Source: Bacteroidales bacterium (GTDB taxonomy: Bacteria > Bacteroidota > Bacteroidia > Bacteroidales > Muribaculaceae). From it: 54,599 nt of DNA. Position numbers and translations under genes: made by a program. This document shows positions 1 through 7,769 of this stretch, in pieces. Under the pieces are notes generated by a model. It saw only the letters and a list, made by a program, of their open reading frames with translations, was not told where the DNA came from and did not search any database. Each line of letters starts with the position of its first letter. Positions within the stretch are counted from its first letter, which is position 1. The stretch covers positions 1 to 54,599 of the forward strand of contig DXXK01000064.1 in assembly GCA_019416425.1 (NCBI GenBank), given 5' to 3'.

Positions 1-39
1 CTTGCACATATGCAAGAGAGGCGTTCTTTTTTTGTGGGT

Positions 40-225
40 CTATGAATTATTCAGGCTAAGAAGTTCGGCGATGCTGACACCGGCGGCTGCGGCCTTGGCT
101 TTCACCTCGCGCTCTTCGGCATCGGTAAAATTCACAGAGACTTTGCGGTCTCTTTTATCACTGGATTCTTTCTTCGGTCGCCCGCGGAGTTTTACACCGG
201 GAGCGTCCTGATTGAACTTTCTCAT
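40..225 (-). CDS. Short MobC-like ribbon-helix-helix protein, probably truncated
   Basis: From the ATG at 225 this encodes about 61 residues: a basic stretch with RGRPKK followed by KVSVNFTDAEEREVKAKA and AGVSIAEL. This is the N-terminal signature of plasmid mobilization relaxosome proteins (MobC type), which bind DNA at oriT and help the relaxase. Family members usually run to 110-140 residues, so this copy stops just after the ribbon-helix-helix part, at a TAG near base 40; no continuing frame is evident in the remaining 39 bases. Longer versions starting near 333 would translate the upstream inverted-repeat region and are unlikely. Truncation by rearrangement, or a naturally short variant, are both possible. 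Confidence 0.55.
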   Translation of the reverse strand: MRKFNQDAPGVKLRGRPKKESSDKRDRKVSVNFTDAEEREVKAKAAAAGVSIAELLSLNNS

Positions 226-232
226 TTGTTGG

Positions 233-334
233 GTTGGGGATGATAACCGCAGGGAACAGAGAGCGTCCTTCGGGATGCGAGGGGTTTCGGGTGGGAATTT
301 TTTACCTCCCGAAACATACCCTTGCATCCCCAAC
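233..334. repeat. Nested inverted repeats upstream of mobC-like gene, candidate oriT
   Basis: GTTGGGGATG at 233-242 is exactly complementary to CATCCCCAAC at 325-334. Inside it GTTTCGGG at 284-291 pairs with CCCGAAAC at 308-315. The structure lies immediately upstream of the MobC-like gene and downstream of the DUF3408 gene, where mobilizable elements often keep the transfer origin. No nic site can be recognised by eye, so oriT is inference; a leader or operator is an alternative. Confidence 0.4.
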
Positions 335-397
335 TAATCCACTATCGTTTCTTAGTTGTGCGCTGACGATAACCGCTCCCTGCGGTCGGGTTAAACA

Positions 398-886
398 TTA
401 GAGCTTGCGCCAGATTTCGGTGTCGTCGGCATACATTGTGAGATGCTCGACAAGGATGGCGTTGATATAGCTGCCGGCAGTCGTGTCGCGGTCGCCGAGG
501 ATACGGGCGATGCGTTCAAGCTTCTCCCACACGCTGTCCTCGATGTTGACCGGATGACGCTTCACCAGCTTTGACGGCATGAGATATGTTGCCTTGAAAT
601 CGGCGAGATCCGATTTGCGCTGTTGTTTGCCGACGCGCTGTTGCTTGGGAGGCTCGGTTACGGGTATTGCCTCGATTGCTGTCTGCTCGTTGTCGAACAG
701 ATTGTCAGCGTTGGCAGGTGTGGTGCTGCTAACAGCGTTCTCACAGTTAACCGTGGAAGTGGAGTTGATAGAATTAGTTGAGTTATCCGGTTGCATAATA
801 ATTTGTGGGTTTGAGGTTGATACTTTGGATTTGGTTGCATCAGTCAACTCTGTTGACTTGGATGCGGTGGATTTATTTGTTTTCAT
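398..886 (-). CDS. DUF3408 domain protein
   Basis: The C-terminal 70 residues, with VNIEDSVWEKLERIARILG followed by GDRDTTAGSYINAIL and a final acidic helix, match my recollection of DUF3408, a small domain found in conjugative and mobilizable elements of Bacteroidetes; its molecular role is unknown. The N-terminal half is Ser/Thr/Asn-rich and probably disordered. I prefer the ATG at 886 (MKTNKS...), which overlaps the upstream primase gene by 14 bases; an ATG at 931 would add 15 residues and a 59-base overlap. The gene is translated in series with primase, ATPase and HTH genes, as is common in these elements. Confidence 0.7.
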   Translation of the reverse strand: MKTNKSTASKSTELTDATKSKVSTSNPQIIMQPDNSTNSINSTSTVNCENAVSSTTPANADNLFDNEQTAIEAIPVTEPPKQQRVGKQQRKSDLADFKATYLMPSKLVKRHPVNIEDSVWEKLERIARILGDRDTTAGSYINAILVEHLTMYADDTEIWRKL

Positions 887-1760
887 TGGAAATTGTGTTT
901 TGGATGAAACTTTGGTTGACAAGAAAATCATTCAAGTCGTTGAACTCGGAGTAGAGTGTGGAGCGGTCAATCACAGCAGAGCCATATATGGCTGTCAACT
1001 CGGCGAGTGCTGTTTGTCCGGCATTGTCGTTGTCAAGGTAGCAGTTGATGACAGTATAATTTCTGAGATAAGGCACAGCCTTGTTGACATTGACAACCGA
1101 GTTGAGTATGGTAGCGTCGGCTCCCCTGATGATGCCGAGTGCGAGGGCGGAGAGATAATCAATGAACCCCTCGAATACGGCACACTCTGTTGACGGGCCA
1201 TCTCTCGACCACGGCAGATATGAGATGTCCTTGCGTCCCCGGCAACCTTTGAAATATCTGTTGCGCAGTTCCCAGCCTCCGTTGATATTCTCAAATACCA
1301 CGGCAAAATATGGCTTGCCGTTGACGCTGTAATGAGCCTCCTTGCAATTCTCCTTGGCGATGTGTGCCGGAATACTACGCTCTTGGAGGTATGCGACAAG
1401 TGCGCGGTGTTCCAGTGGCACGACTTCAAACCGATCCATACTCGGTACAGAGTGTCGCGGGGCAAAAGAGGAAGCGACTGTCTGCACCGATGGCACAGGA
1501 TAGCTGTTGGCGATGCAACGCATGAGATAGCGCAGGTCGGTTGACTGATACAACTCGGTTGCCAAGTCGATGATGTTACCGCCTCTGCCAAGACCGAAGT
1601 CATACCAACAGTTTAGCGTTGTCTCGACCTTGAACGATGGTGTCTGTTCCTGTCGCAACGGTGACTTATACCAGAGCCTCGTTCCTTTTCTCGCTGCCGG
1701 TTCATGTCCGAGTTGAGACAAGAAGGCGGCTAAAGGGATTGATTTAATCTCTTTGAGCAT
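873..1760 (-). CDS. Toprim/primase-like protein of a mobilizable element
   Basis: A 295-residue protein. The N-terminus (residues about 1-80) resembles a CHC2-type primase zinc-finger module: a short helix, then YKSPLRQEQTPSF and WYDFGLGRGGNIIDL, as in bacterial DnaG-like proteins, although the usual zinc ligands are not all visible. The C-terminal part contains a Toprim-like segment: an acidic residue in VFEGFIDYLSAL (about 195) and CYLDNDNAGQTAL (about 240). Proteins of this kind accompany RepA-like ATPases in Bacteroides mobilizable transposons and probably prime replication of the excised or transferred element. It starts at the ATG at 1760, 74 bases after the ATPase gene, and overlaps the DUF3408 gene downstream. 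Confidence 0.8.
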   Translation of the reverse strand: MLKEIKSIPLAAFLSQLGHEPAARKGTRLWYKSPLRQEQTPSFKVETTLNCWYDFGLGRGGNIIDLATELYQSTDLRYLMRCIANSYPVPSVQTVASSFAPRHSVPSMDRFEVVPLEHRALVAYLQERSIPAHIAKENCKEAHYSVNGKPYFAVVFENINGGWELRNRYFKGCRGRKDISYLPWSRDGPSTECAVFEGFIDYLSALALGIIRGADATILNSVVNVNKAVPYLRNYTVINCYLDNDNAGQTALAELTAIYGSAVIDRSTLYSEFNDLNDFLVNQSFIQNTISNENK

Positions 1761-1834
1761 ATTGGAAATAAGTGTTGGGGATTTGGTTCGGGTTCAGCTC
1801 ACATATATACACCCCGTACTGAACCGAACTTAAA

Positions 1835-2869
1835 TCAGTAATAAAAATCGGGGTTGTATGAGTATGTGCCGTTTTCCCGGACTACCATCCGTTTGTTCAT
1901 CAGAAAAGATTTCAGTTTCGTCACTTTGCCGTCGCCGTATGGAAACCCGCAGGCGGCGTAGGCTCTCTTGATGCTGTCCTCGCAGTTCTGACAGCCTTTT
2001 ATTGCGCCGTTGGCAAAAGCCTTTTCAAGAGCCTGTCGGTGCTGTTCGGGTGTAAGCTCCGAGTATGAGAAGGTCTGAACCTTTGATTTCCCGGCAAAGG
2101 TGTAGTCGGCGGCAATCTCCGGCAGTCCGGCCTCGTTGACGATGAAAGCGAACGGCGGAAAATCCATTGAACGGATGCAGGATGCCGACACCTCGGTAAC
2201 TTCACTGTCCGTAGTGCTTTTGCAGACTTGCAACACGGTCTCCGCCTTGTTGTTGAGTTCGGTGCCTACATGACCGCGCACATTGTCATCGCTCTTGTTC
2301 AGATGCAGGACAGTATGGATGTGTATCTGATACTTGTCCGTCCACTCCATCAGTTTGCCGATAAGCCTTGACGATTCAATGGCGTTGTTGATGTCGAACA
2401 TCAGGTCGCGTACTCCGTCTATTATGACCAGTCCGACATTGGGTGTGTTTGCGATAGCATTGTCGATAAGTTCAAGGCGAAGGTCGGGCGTAATGGCGCG
2501 GAGCTGGGCGAAAATCAGATTTTCGGGATGCCTGTCAACCGGAAGTCCCGCGAGGCGCAACGCACGTTTCATAACCCGCTGGCAGTGGTGCGGACTCTGC
2601 TCGGTGTCGAAGTAGAGAATAGTGCGCTTGTCATCGGGAAACTCGGCGATGTAACGCAACACCTCCCCGTTGGTCAACGCCGCCGCAAGAATAGCACTCA
2701 CGTTGAATGTCTTTTTGCTTTTCGCCTTTCCTGTCGATGCCGAGAAGTTGCCGAGTGTGCCGATCGCCGAACCGTTGCAAAAGAGAACCTCTGGGCTTTT
2801 TGCAATCTCGTCCGTAACTCTGAGTTGATATAACTGCCAGAGTAGATTCAATTCCTGCGCATCCATCAT
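1835..2869 (-). CDS. RepA-like AAA family ATPase
   Basis: A 344-residue RecA-fold ATPase. The Walker A segment is FSASTGKAKSKKTF (about residues 42-55), a variant often seen in ATPases of Bacteroidetes mobile elements; Walker B is VGLVIIDGVRDL (about 145-156), and HLNK near 195 fits the following motif. These proteins belong with RepA/DnaB-like helicases (AAA_25) and are thought to act with the adjacent Toprim primase in replication of the element. The last 60 residues look like a small winged-helix or helical tail. The gene begins at 2869 and overlaps the upstream HTH gene by 4 bases, so the two are probably translationally coupled. Confidence 0.8.
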   Translation of the reverse strand: MMDAQELNLLWQLYQLRVTDEIAKSPEVLFCNGSAIGTLGNFSASTGKAKSKKTFNVSAILAAALTNGEVLRYIAEFPDDKRTILYFDTEQSPHHCQRVMKRALRLAGLPVDRHPENLIFAQLRAITPDLRLELIDNAIANTPNVGLVIIDGVRDLMFDINNAIESSRLIGKLMEWTDKYQIHIHTVLHLNKSDDNVRGHVGTELNNKAETVLQVCKSTTDSEVTEVSASCIRSMDFPPFAFIVNEAGLPEIAADYTFAGKSKVQTFSYSELTPEQHRQALEKAFANGAIKGCQNCEDSIKRAYAACGFPYGDGKVTKLKSFLMNKRMVVRENGTYSYNPDFYY

Positions 2870-3177
2870 TGTCTCGCTTTTTCAAGAATGAGACGTTCCA
2901 CATCACTCTGACGGTAGCATACCTTCTTCCCGACTTTTACCGGGATGAGGATATTGTTTCGGTTCCAGTTCCAGAGGGTGGTATGGCACACGCCGAATTT
3001 CTCCATCACCTCCTTCTTGGTAAGCAAGACCTCCTGTGCCGCGCTGACCATAGCCGGAAGCAGCTCCGTCTTTGTGGCCTCGATTGTCTGTCTTACCAGC
3101 TCAACGAGGTCTTCAAGTTTGACATTGAGCGTAACGCCGGTCACGCCACTGTTGATTAACTCTAATAGATTTGTCAT
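2866..3177 (-). CDS. Helix-turn-helix (excisionase/MerR-like) protein
   Basis: About 103 residues from the ATG at 3177. The C-terminal half, with KKEVMEKFGVCHTTLWNW, KVGKKVCYRQSDVERLI, is the classic small winged-helix module of excisionase-type (HTH_17) proteins: helix-turn-helix, a wing, and a final helix. The N-terminal half is a predicted coiled helix. Such proteins open the replication operon of Bacteroidetes mobilizable elements and serve as regulators or excision factors. A promoter (TATCTTTG at 3270-3277, minus strand) lies about 90 bases upstream, with AAACG-containing repeats around it that could be its own operators (inference). Confidence 0.75.
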   Translation of the reverse strand: MTNLLELINSGVTGVTLNVKLEDLVELVRQTIEATKTELLPAMVSAAQEVLLTKKEVMEKFGVCHTTLWNWNRNNILIPVKVGKKVCYRQSDVERLILEKARQ

Positions 3178-3208
3178 AGGCAAATGCTATGTCGCCGGAT
3201 TGTTAAGA

Positions 3209-3372
3209 GCTAAACGATTTTGGCGACGTTAGAAACCGTTTAGCCGCCGTTCCGTCCGAAACGGCAATGCAAAGATAATGGACAATTGCCCGCTTTGCAA
3301 TAGCTATAACACACTGTACCAGTCAAATAAATTCGTTTAATTTCGTTGACACAATTAAACGAATTAAACGAA
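3209..3372. repeat. AAACGA-core direct and inverted repeats (iteron-like)
   Basis: TTAAACGAA occurs twice head to tail at 3355-3363 and 3364-3372, and once inverted (TTCGTTTAA) at 3332-3340, with a degenerate copy beside it at 3341-3349. GCTAAACG near 3209 is complementary to CGTTTAGC near 3238. All copies share an AAACG core and surround the promoter of the HTH-ATPase-primase operon. Two roles are plausible: operators for the HTH protein, or iterons of a replication origin used by the RepA-like ATPase. Confidence 0.6.
3270..3301 (-). promoter_or_regulatory. Bacteroidetes-type promoter of the HTH-ATPase-primase operon
   Basis: On the minus strand the -7 element is TATCTTTG (3277-3270), matching TAnnTTTG, preceded after a 20-base spacer by ATTG (3301-3298), close to the TTTG -33 element. 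It supports the ATG at 3177 as the first start. Confidence 0.55.
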
Positions 3373-3462
3373 CTGAATAGAAAAAAATCAAAGTGGATAT
3401 AAACGGAAAAAGCCACCCGGCCGCAAGCGGTCAGATGGCTTCAGTATGATAAAAATTCGGCG

Positions 3463-4440
3463 TTATGCCGCCTCAAAATGATTTCTGATATTGTCGAGAT
3501 TCTTTTTATCCTGCCCCATATCAATCATGCGCTTGCCACCCATCATAGGTGTGGTGAGCTGCTGATGGGCTTTCTGCACTCCGCGTAGTCCGACAAACTT
3601 GTGTTCGGGATAATGTTCCGACAGGGCATCGTGGAATGTTGAGATGTCGCAACTGCGTATGTGCGAATCCTCGTGAAGATAGATATACAGCATGGCGAGG
3701 TCGTTGCCGCTTGACCGGAGTTTCAGGAACTCCGTTATTTTACCCTTGATGCGGTCGGTGTTGTCGGGTATGAGGTTGTCGAGTGTTTCACGGACTTTCT
3801 TCCTGCCGCGTTTCCTCGGTTCTTTCTTTTCATCGGTCGTTTCTGCATCGGTGCTGTCTGCTGTGGCTGCCGATTCCTCCTCGTCAAATTCGGCGATTGC
3901 CGAATCGGTAACAGGCACGACACTACCCATCGACTTCTGAATCTTACGGAAATTATCCCAATCCTGTCGAGTACGGTGTTCATTCTGGATACTTCTACGA
4001 ATGATGAAATAAATCATGGTGCGAGCCATAAGACGATTGAAGAACCCGGATTCTTTATCCTGTATGATTTCTTCATTATAAGAAACCATCAATTCCCAAC
4101 TGTTGCCGAAGTATAGCCATGCAAGCATTGCCGGAGCAATGGTATCCCGATTTTCTGACTGAAAATCTCTAAGTATCGTTCTGCCTATGTCAGCATCCTC
4201 CAATAACTTCTCAAGATCGTCAAATCCTTCATCCCTATTGTCTGCCATACGAGATTTGACGGCATTGGCATAAGCGGGGGCGATAGATTGGGCATACAGA
4301 AAAATCTGTTGAAAACCTGAACGGTCGCGCTTGCTCATTTCCTCGGCAAAAGCGCAGTATTCCTCTCGGTGGGTGTCAAGCCATTCCTTTATAAGCGACT
4401 TGAATTGTTCGTGCGTGATTGTACGGGGTTCTATTTTCAT
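3463..4440 (-). CDS. Conserved-type protein of mobilizable elements, function unknown
   Basis: A 325-residue soluble protein starting at the ATG at 4440. Residues 1-190 are mostly helical and rich in aromatic and acidic residues. Residues about 170-215 form a charged, low-complexity linker ending in the basic patch KKEPRKRGRKK. The last 100 residues form a compact region with YLHEDSHIRSCDISTF. I recognise no catalytic motif and do not assign a family; similar lone genes are often found at the edge of Bacteroidales mobilizable elements. It is separated from the HTH gene by the 285-base repeat region and could be transcribed independently. The basic linker suggests nucleic-acid contact (weak inference). 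Confidence 0.7.
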   Translation of the reverse strand: MKIEPRTITHEQFKSLIKEWLDTHREEYCAFAEEMSKRDRSGFQQIFLYAQSIAPAYANAVKSRMADNRDEGFDDLEKLLEDADIGRTILRDFQSENRDTIAPAMLAWLYFGNSWELMVSYNEEIIQDKESGFFNRLMARTMIYFIIRRSIQNEHRTRQDWDNFRKIQKSMGSVVPVTDSAIAEFDEEESAATADSTDAETTDEKKEPRKRGRKKVRETLDNLIPDNTDRIKGKITEFLKLRSSGNDLAMLYIYLHEDSHIRSCDISTFHDALSEHYPEHKFVGLRGVQKAHQQLTTPMMGGKRMIDMGQDKKNLDNIRNHFEAA

Positions 4441-4604
4441 TAATTATGTGATGTAAACGGCGGGACTTAATTACCCCGCAATCTACAAAACCCCAATCCG
4501 ATTGAATGGTTCACTCGCCCGGCTTTATTAAAAAATGTGAAAAGATTTATTTTCCGTTCATTCAGTTGCGTCAAGGCTGATTCAGCATCGTCTAAACGCA
4601 TATC

Positions 4605-4628
4605 TTATAGGTAACTTTATAGGTAACT
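4605..4628. repeat. Perfect 12-bp tandem duplication
   Basis: TTATAGGTAACT is repeated head to tail at 4605-4616 and 4617-4628, in the non-coding stretch between the mobile-element gene at 3463-4440 and the tRNA-Phe terminator. It could be a pair of binding sites (for example integrase arm sites) or mark the edge of the element. The rest of 4441-4650 shows no gene. Confidence 0.6.
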
Positions 4629-4650
4629 CGGCGAAATTGGAGTGAAAGAA

Positions 4651-4690
4651 AAATCGCTAAGTAGTTGAAATTTAACTACTTAGCGATTTT
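4651..4690. terminator. Terminator of tRNA-Phe
   Basis: A 16-bp perfect stem (4651-4666 with 4674-4689, arms AAATCGCTAAGTAGTT / AACTACTTAGCGATTT) with a 7-base loop and T/A tracts on both sides, starting 5 bases after the tRNA 3' end. It should stop minus-strand tRNA transcription and could work in both directions. Confidence 0.85.
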
Positions 4691-4695
4691 GAAGG

Positions 4696-4768
4696 TGGTG
4701 CCACCAGGAATCGAACCGGGGACACAAGGATTTTCAGTCCTTTGCTCTACCAACTGAGCTATGGCACC
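4696..4768 (-). tRNA. tRNA-Phe (GAA)
   Basis: Read on the minus strand, the acceptor stem is GGTGCCA...TGGCACC with discriminator A at 4696. The D arm has AGCTCAGTTGGTAGAGC, the anticodon loop is CTGAAAA (anticodon GAA) and the T arm has GGTTCGATTCC. It is 73 nt; CCA is not encoded. It has its own promoter about 50 bases upstream and a terminator directly downstream. Confidence 0.97.
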
Positions 4769-4813
4769 ATCATTTACTTACATCAGGGAGGCCTCCCTTC
4801 CCGTTTGCGAGTG

Positions 4814-4845
4814 CAAAGTTAGAACTTTTTTTTGAATTGGCCAAA
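4814..4845 (-). promoter_or_regulatory. Promoter of tRNA-Phe
   Basis: Minus strand: TTTG (4845-4842), 20-base spacer, TAACTTTG (4821-4814), a full match to the Bacteroidetes -33/-7 consensus. The leader between it and the tRNA contains the palindrome GGGAGGCCTCCC (4786-4797). Confidence 0.85.
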
Positions 4846-4965
4846 TTTTATCGCAACTTTTATGCCATAAAATATATATGTCACTGATAAACAGCTCCCA
4901 TTACAGATATGCAAAAATGGTAATCATTGCTGATTCACGGCTAAAACATCATGAAGCGTTTGATT

Positions 4966-5619
4966 TCACCGAGATTTCTGCAACTCGTACTTGCGGCCGG
5001 TCCAGACGTAGGTCAGACTGGGACGGATGTGACGCTTCAGCTGCTGCGTGATCTCCGCGCCGAGATATTCAGTCACGGTCAGCCGTGCCGTGATTGTACC
5101 GTCTTCCGGGTCAAAGGTGTATTCAACCGTTGGGTAGGGAATCAGACTGAGTAGTTCTCTCTTCTGCTCTCGGCCTTCATGGTCATGACCGGTTTCTATA
5201 AACTCATCGATCTGTGCCAGCTTCAGGAATTTGCGGGTCGGAAGCCTGCGCATGTCAGAGTCATATAAGTTCACCTGACTGTCTGCAGCGTGACCGGGTG
5301 CCGAGATGGTGTATATCGTGGCCACGACAGTATCATTCCTGCAAGGTAGTACCTTGATGGCAAGCGTGGACACCGGCGTGATTCGGACCTTGAGGTAACT
5401 GTCGGTCAACGGACGGGTCAGCTGCGACAGGCCGCCAAGCGCATTGGGCACCTGACGCAATGTGTCGGCGTCATAGTACGACAGCAAGTCCTGCCGCATC
5501 TCGGTGGTCAGCAGGTTCAATGCCGGCGTCTCCAGCCGGACAAAGGCCTGGCGGGCCGTCAACGCCTGGACCTGGAGGGTCAGCAGGACGACAGCGAGCA
5601 GTATCAGCAGCCGTTTCAT
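4966..5619 (-). CDS. DUF3256 family exported protein
   Basis: A 217-residue protein with a signal peptide (MKRLLILLAVVLLTLQVQA, cleavage near residue 19) and therefore probably periplasmic. The body begins ARQAFVRLETPALNLLT and contains two repeats of beta-rich sequence (about 75-120 and 155-200), the pattern of DUF3256, a Bacteroidales-specific family of unknown function. Its start codon overlaps the stop of the DEAD-box helicase gene (ATGA at 5616-5619), so the two are cotranscribed, although a functional link is not obvious. It ends about 200 bases before the tRNA-Phe gene. Confidence 0.85.
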   Translation of the reverse strand: MKRLLILLAVVLLTLQVQALTARQAFVRLETPALNLLTTEMRQDLLSYYDADTLRQVPNALGGLSQLTRPLTDSYLKVRITPVSTLAIKVLPCRNDTVVATIYTISAPGHAADSQVNLYDSDMRRLPTRKFLKLAQIDEFIETGHDHEGREQKRELLSLIPYPTVEYTFDPEDGTITARLTVTEYLGAEITQQLKRHIRPSLTYVWTGRKYELQKSR

Positions 5620-7604
5620 TTCTTTATGAATTTATCGTAGTTGCCGTTATATTTCGGAGCGGCTTTCTTGGCCTTCTTCTCCTTCTTATCTTTCTTCTCC
5701 TTTTTGGTCTTAGGCTTCCCCTCCAATGCCATGGCCGGATCTGTATATACATCCGGTCCCAAATCTTCAGCCGGAGTGCCGGCATATCCGCGTGACTTTC
5801 CTTTCTTGCCCTTAGCAGCCTTAGGTGCCTTGCCATCCTTACTGTCCTTGCCGCGGCGCTTACGCCCTTCGGCGGCATAGTCACGGTCGGTGGCTTTCTC
5901 GCAACGGACATGCTGACCGAAGAACTCCGTATTCTTCAGAGCCGCCAGTACTCGGTGGGCGTCATCCTTGCGGACATCGAACAATGTATAGTCCGGCATC
6001 AGGTCAATACGGCCGATCGCCGGCTTGGATCCGGCCACGTTGCGGTTGACCAGCTCCATCAGGTTGCCGGGGAAGAATCCCGAAGCCTTGCCGATGTTGA
6101 CCATCAGCCGTTCGTAACCGTTCTCGGCCACTCGGCGGTCCTTGTCCTTGGCACGCGCGGACTTATCCTTGGCAGGTTTTTCCTTCTCGTTAAGGTCGAT
6201 ATCCGGCATATCCTTGTAATATGCCAGCAGACGGTTGAATTCCAGCGACAGGACACGCTTCAGCAGATCCTCCTCCGACAGCCATTCCAGCTTTTTGCGG
6301 ACGCCTGGCAGATAGCGCGAAATCTCCTTCTCGTCCACTTCGACCCGCTCCAGGCGGTCAGCCAGATTATACAGCTGCTTCTCGATGATATGCTCGGGCG
6401 TAGGCACCTTGCGGTACTCGAACTCACGGCCGATGATCTTCTCGATCTGACGGATGCGGCTCTTCTCGCGCACATGGATTATGGCTATGGACACACCGGT
6501 CTTGTTGGCGCGTCCCGTACGGCCGCTGCGGTGTGTGTAGACGGCCACATCCTCGGGCAACCCATAGTTGATGACGTGAGTCAGGTCGTCTACGTCGAGA
6601 CCGCGGGCTGCCACGTCGGTGGCTACCAGCAGCTGGGTCACGTGGTCGCGGAACTTCTTCATGGCCAAGTCACGCTGGGCCTGCGACAGGTCGCCATGCA
6701 GACAGTCGGCGTTGTATCCGTCAGCTATCAGTTTGTCGGCTATCTCCTGCGTCTCCGCCTTGGTGCGGCAGAAGATCAGTCCGTAAATGTTCGGGCTGTT
6801 GTCCACCACGCGCTTCAGCGCAAGATACTTGTCGTGCGCCTTAACCATATAATATATATGGCGTACGTTCTTGGTGCCTTCGTTGCGGTTGCCGGCCACG
6901 AATTCCACCGGATTGTGCATAAACCGTTTGGCGATTCCGGCAATCTCCTTGGGCATCGTGGCGGAGAACATCAGCATCTTGCGGTCCTCGGGGACATGCG
7001 ACAGAATCTCGTTGATGTCGTCCAGGAAACCCATGTTCAGCATTTCGTCGGCCTCGTCCAGCACTACGGTGTGGACGTCGTCCAAATGGACCTCGCCACG
7101 TTTTATCAGGTCGATCAGTCGTCCGGGTGTAGCCACAATCACCTGCACGCCCTTGCGCAGTGTGCGGATCTGGCTCTCGATGCTGCTGCCGCCATAGACC
7201 GGCAGGATACGGAGACCGTCGATATATTTGGCGAAGTCGGCCAGGTCTCCGGCAATCTGTAGACACAGCTCGCGCGTCGGGGCAATGATCAGAGCCTGCG
7301 GAGCCTGACGGGCGACATCGATACGCTGCAGCAACGGCAGTCCGAAGGCGGCCGTCTTGCCCGTGCCGGTCTGCGCCAGACCGACGGCATCGCCATCCTG
7401 CGTGAGCAGATGCGGGATGACCATTTCCTGAATCGGCATGGGGTGCTCGAATCCCATCTCGCCGATGGCGCGCAGCAACCGCGGCTCCACACCCAGTGCG
7501 GCAAAATCGTTGGTCTCGGGGACGGATTCCTCGACTATTTCCTCTATATTCTCCGGACTTAACGTCTCGGCAATCATTTCTTGTTCCATGGGTTTCATAT
7601 ACAT
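5616..7604 (-). CDS. deaD: DEAD-box ATP-dependent RNA helicase (DeaD/CsdA type)
   Basis: A 662-residue RNA helicase that probably unwinds structured RNA in ribosome assembly or mRNA turnover. The helicase motifs appear in order: Q motif (MPIQEMVIP, about 57-65), Walker A AQTGTGKT (about 76-83), PTRELCLQI, TPGRLIDL, DEAD (VLDEADEMLNMG), SATMP, ATDVAARGLDV and HRSGRTGRA. Residues about 495-575 form a DbpA-type RNA-binding domain, and the tail is a long Lys-rich low-complexity segment. The start is uncertain among ATGs at 7604, 7598 and 7589. It overlaps the DUF3256 gene by 4 bases. The symbol is by similarity of architecture; other DEAD-box paralogues are possible. Confidence 0.92.
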   Translation of the reverse strand: MYMKPMEQEMIAETLSPENIEEIVEESVPETNDFAALGVEPRLLRAIGEMGFEHPMPIQEMVIPHLLTQDGDAVGLAQTGTGKTAAFGLPLLQRIDVARQAPQALIIAPTRELCLQIAGDLADFAKYIDGLRILPVYGGSSIESQIRTLRKGVQVIVATPGRLIDLIKRGEVHLDDVHTVVLDEADEMLNMGFLDDINEILSHVPEDRKMLMFSATMPKEIAGIAKRFMHNPVEFVAGNRNEGTKNVRHIYYMVKAHDKYLALKRVVDNSPNIYGLIFCRTKAETQEIADKLIADGYNADCLHGDLSQAQRDLAMKKFRDHVTQLLVATDVAARGLDVDDLTHVINYGLPEDVAVYTHRSGRTGRANKTGVSIAIIHVREKSRIRQIEKIIGREFEYRKVPTPEHIIEKQLYNLADRLERVEVDEKEISRYLPGVRKKLEWLSEEDLLKRVLSLEFNRLLAYYKDMPDIDLNEKEKPAKDKSARAKDKDRRVAENGYERLMVNIGKASGFFPGNLMELVNRNVAGSKPAIGRIDLMPDYTLFDVRKDDAHRVLAALKNTEFFGQHVRCEKATDRDYAAEGRKRRGKDSKDGKAPKAAKGKKGKSRGYAGTPAEDLGPDVYTDPAMALEGKPKTKKEKKDKKEKKAKKAAPKYNGNYDKFIKK

Positions 7605-7769
7605 TAATATATTTTAAACGTATGGGTGTGGCTAATGTTTTAATCACGAAGCGTCAATCCATAAAGAACAATCCGGTCTTGCATATGTTATAATTGTGAC
7701 AGAAGGTGGACTGGAGGAGCTGAACGGCTACATGTTCCAATCACACTATAAACTCTTAATCTAAAAGTT

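Larger units (their letters stand above)
1..4640. mobile_element. Partial mobilizable/integrative element, left end outside window
   Basis: The minus-strand order HTH protein, RepA-like ATPase, Toprim primase, DUF3408 protein, MobC-like protein is the usual backbone of Bacteroidales mobilizable elements, in which a relaxase normally follows MobC; that position lies beyond base 1. No integrase is present, so the element is incomplete here. The right boundary is uncertain. It must lie left of tRNA-Phe (4696-4768) and perhaps near the 12-bp tandem repeat at 4605-4628. Whether tRNA-Phe is the attachment site cannot be decided without the other end. Confidence 0.6.

Noticed and set aside
5910..7262. 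450-residue plus-strand open frame
   Set aside because: It is entirely antisense to the DEAD-box helicase gene, whose motifs are unmistakable, and has no recognisable domain.
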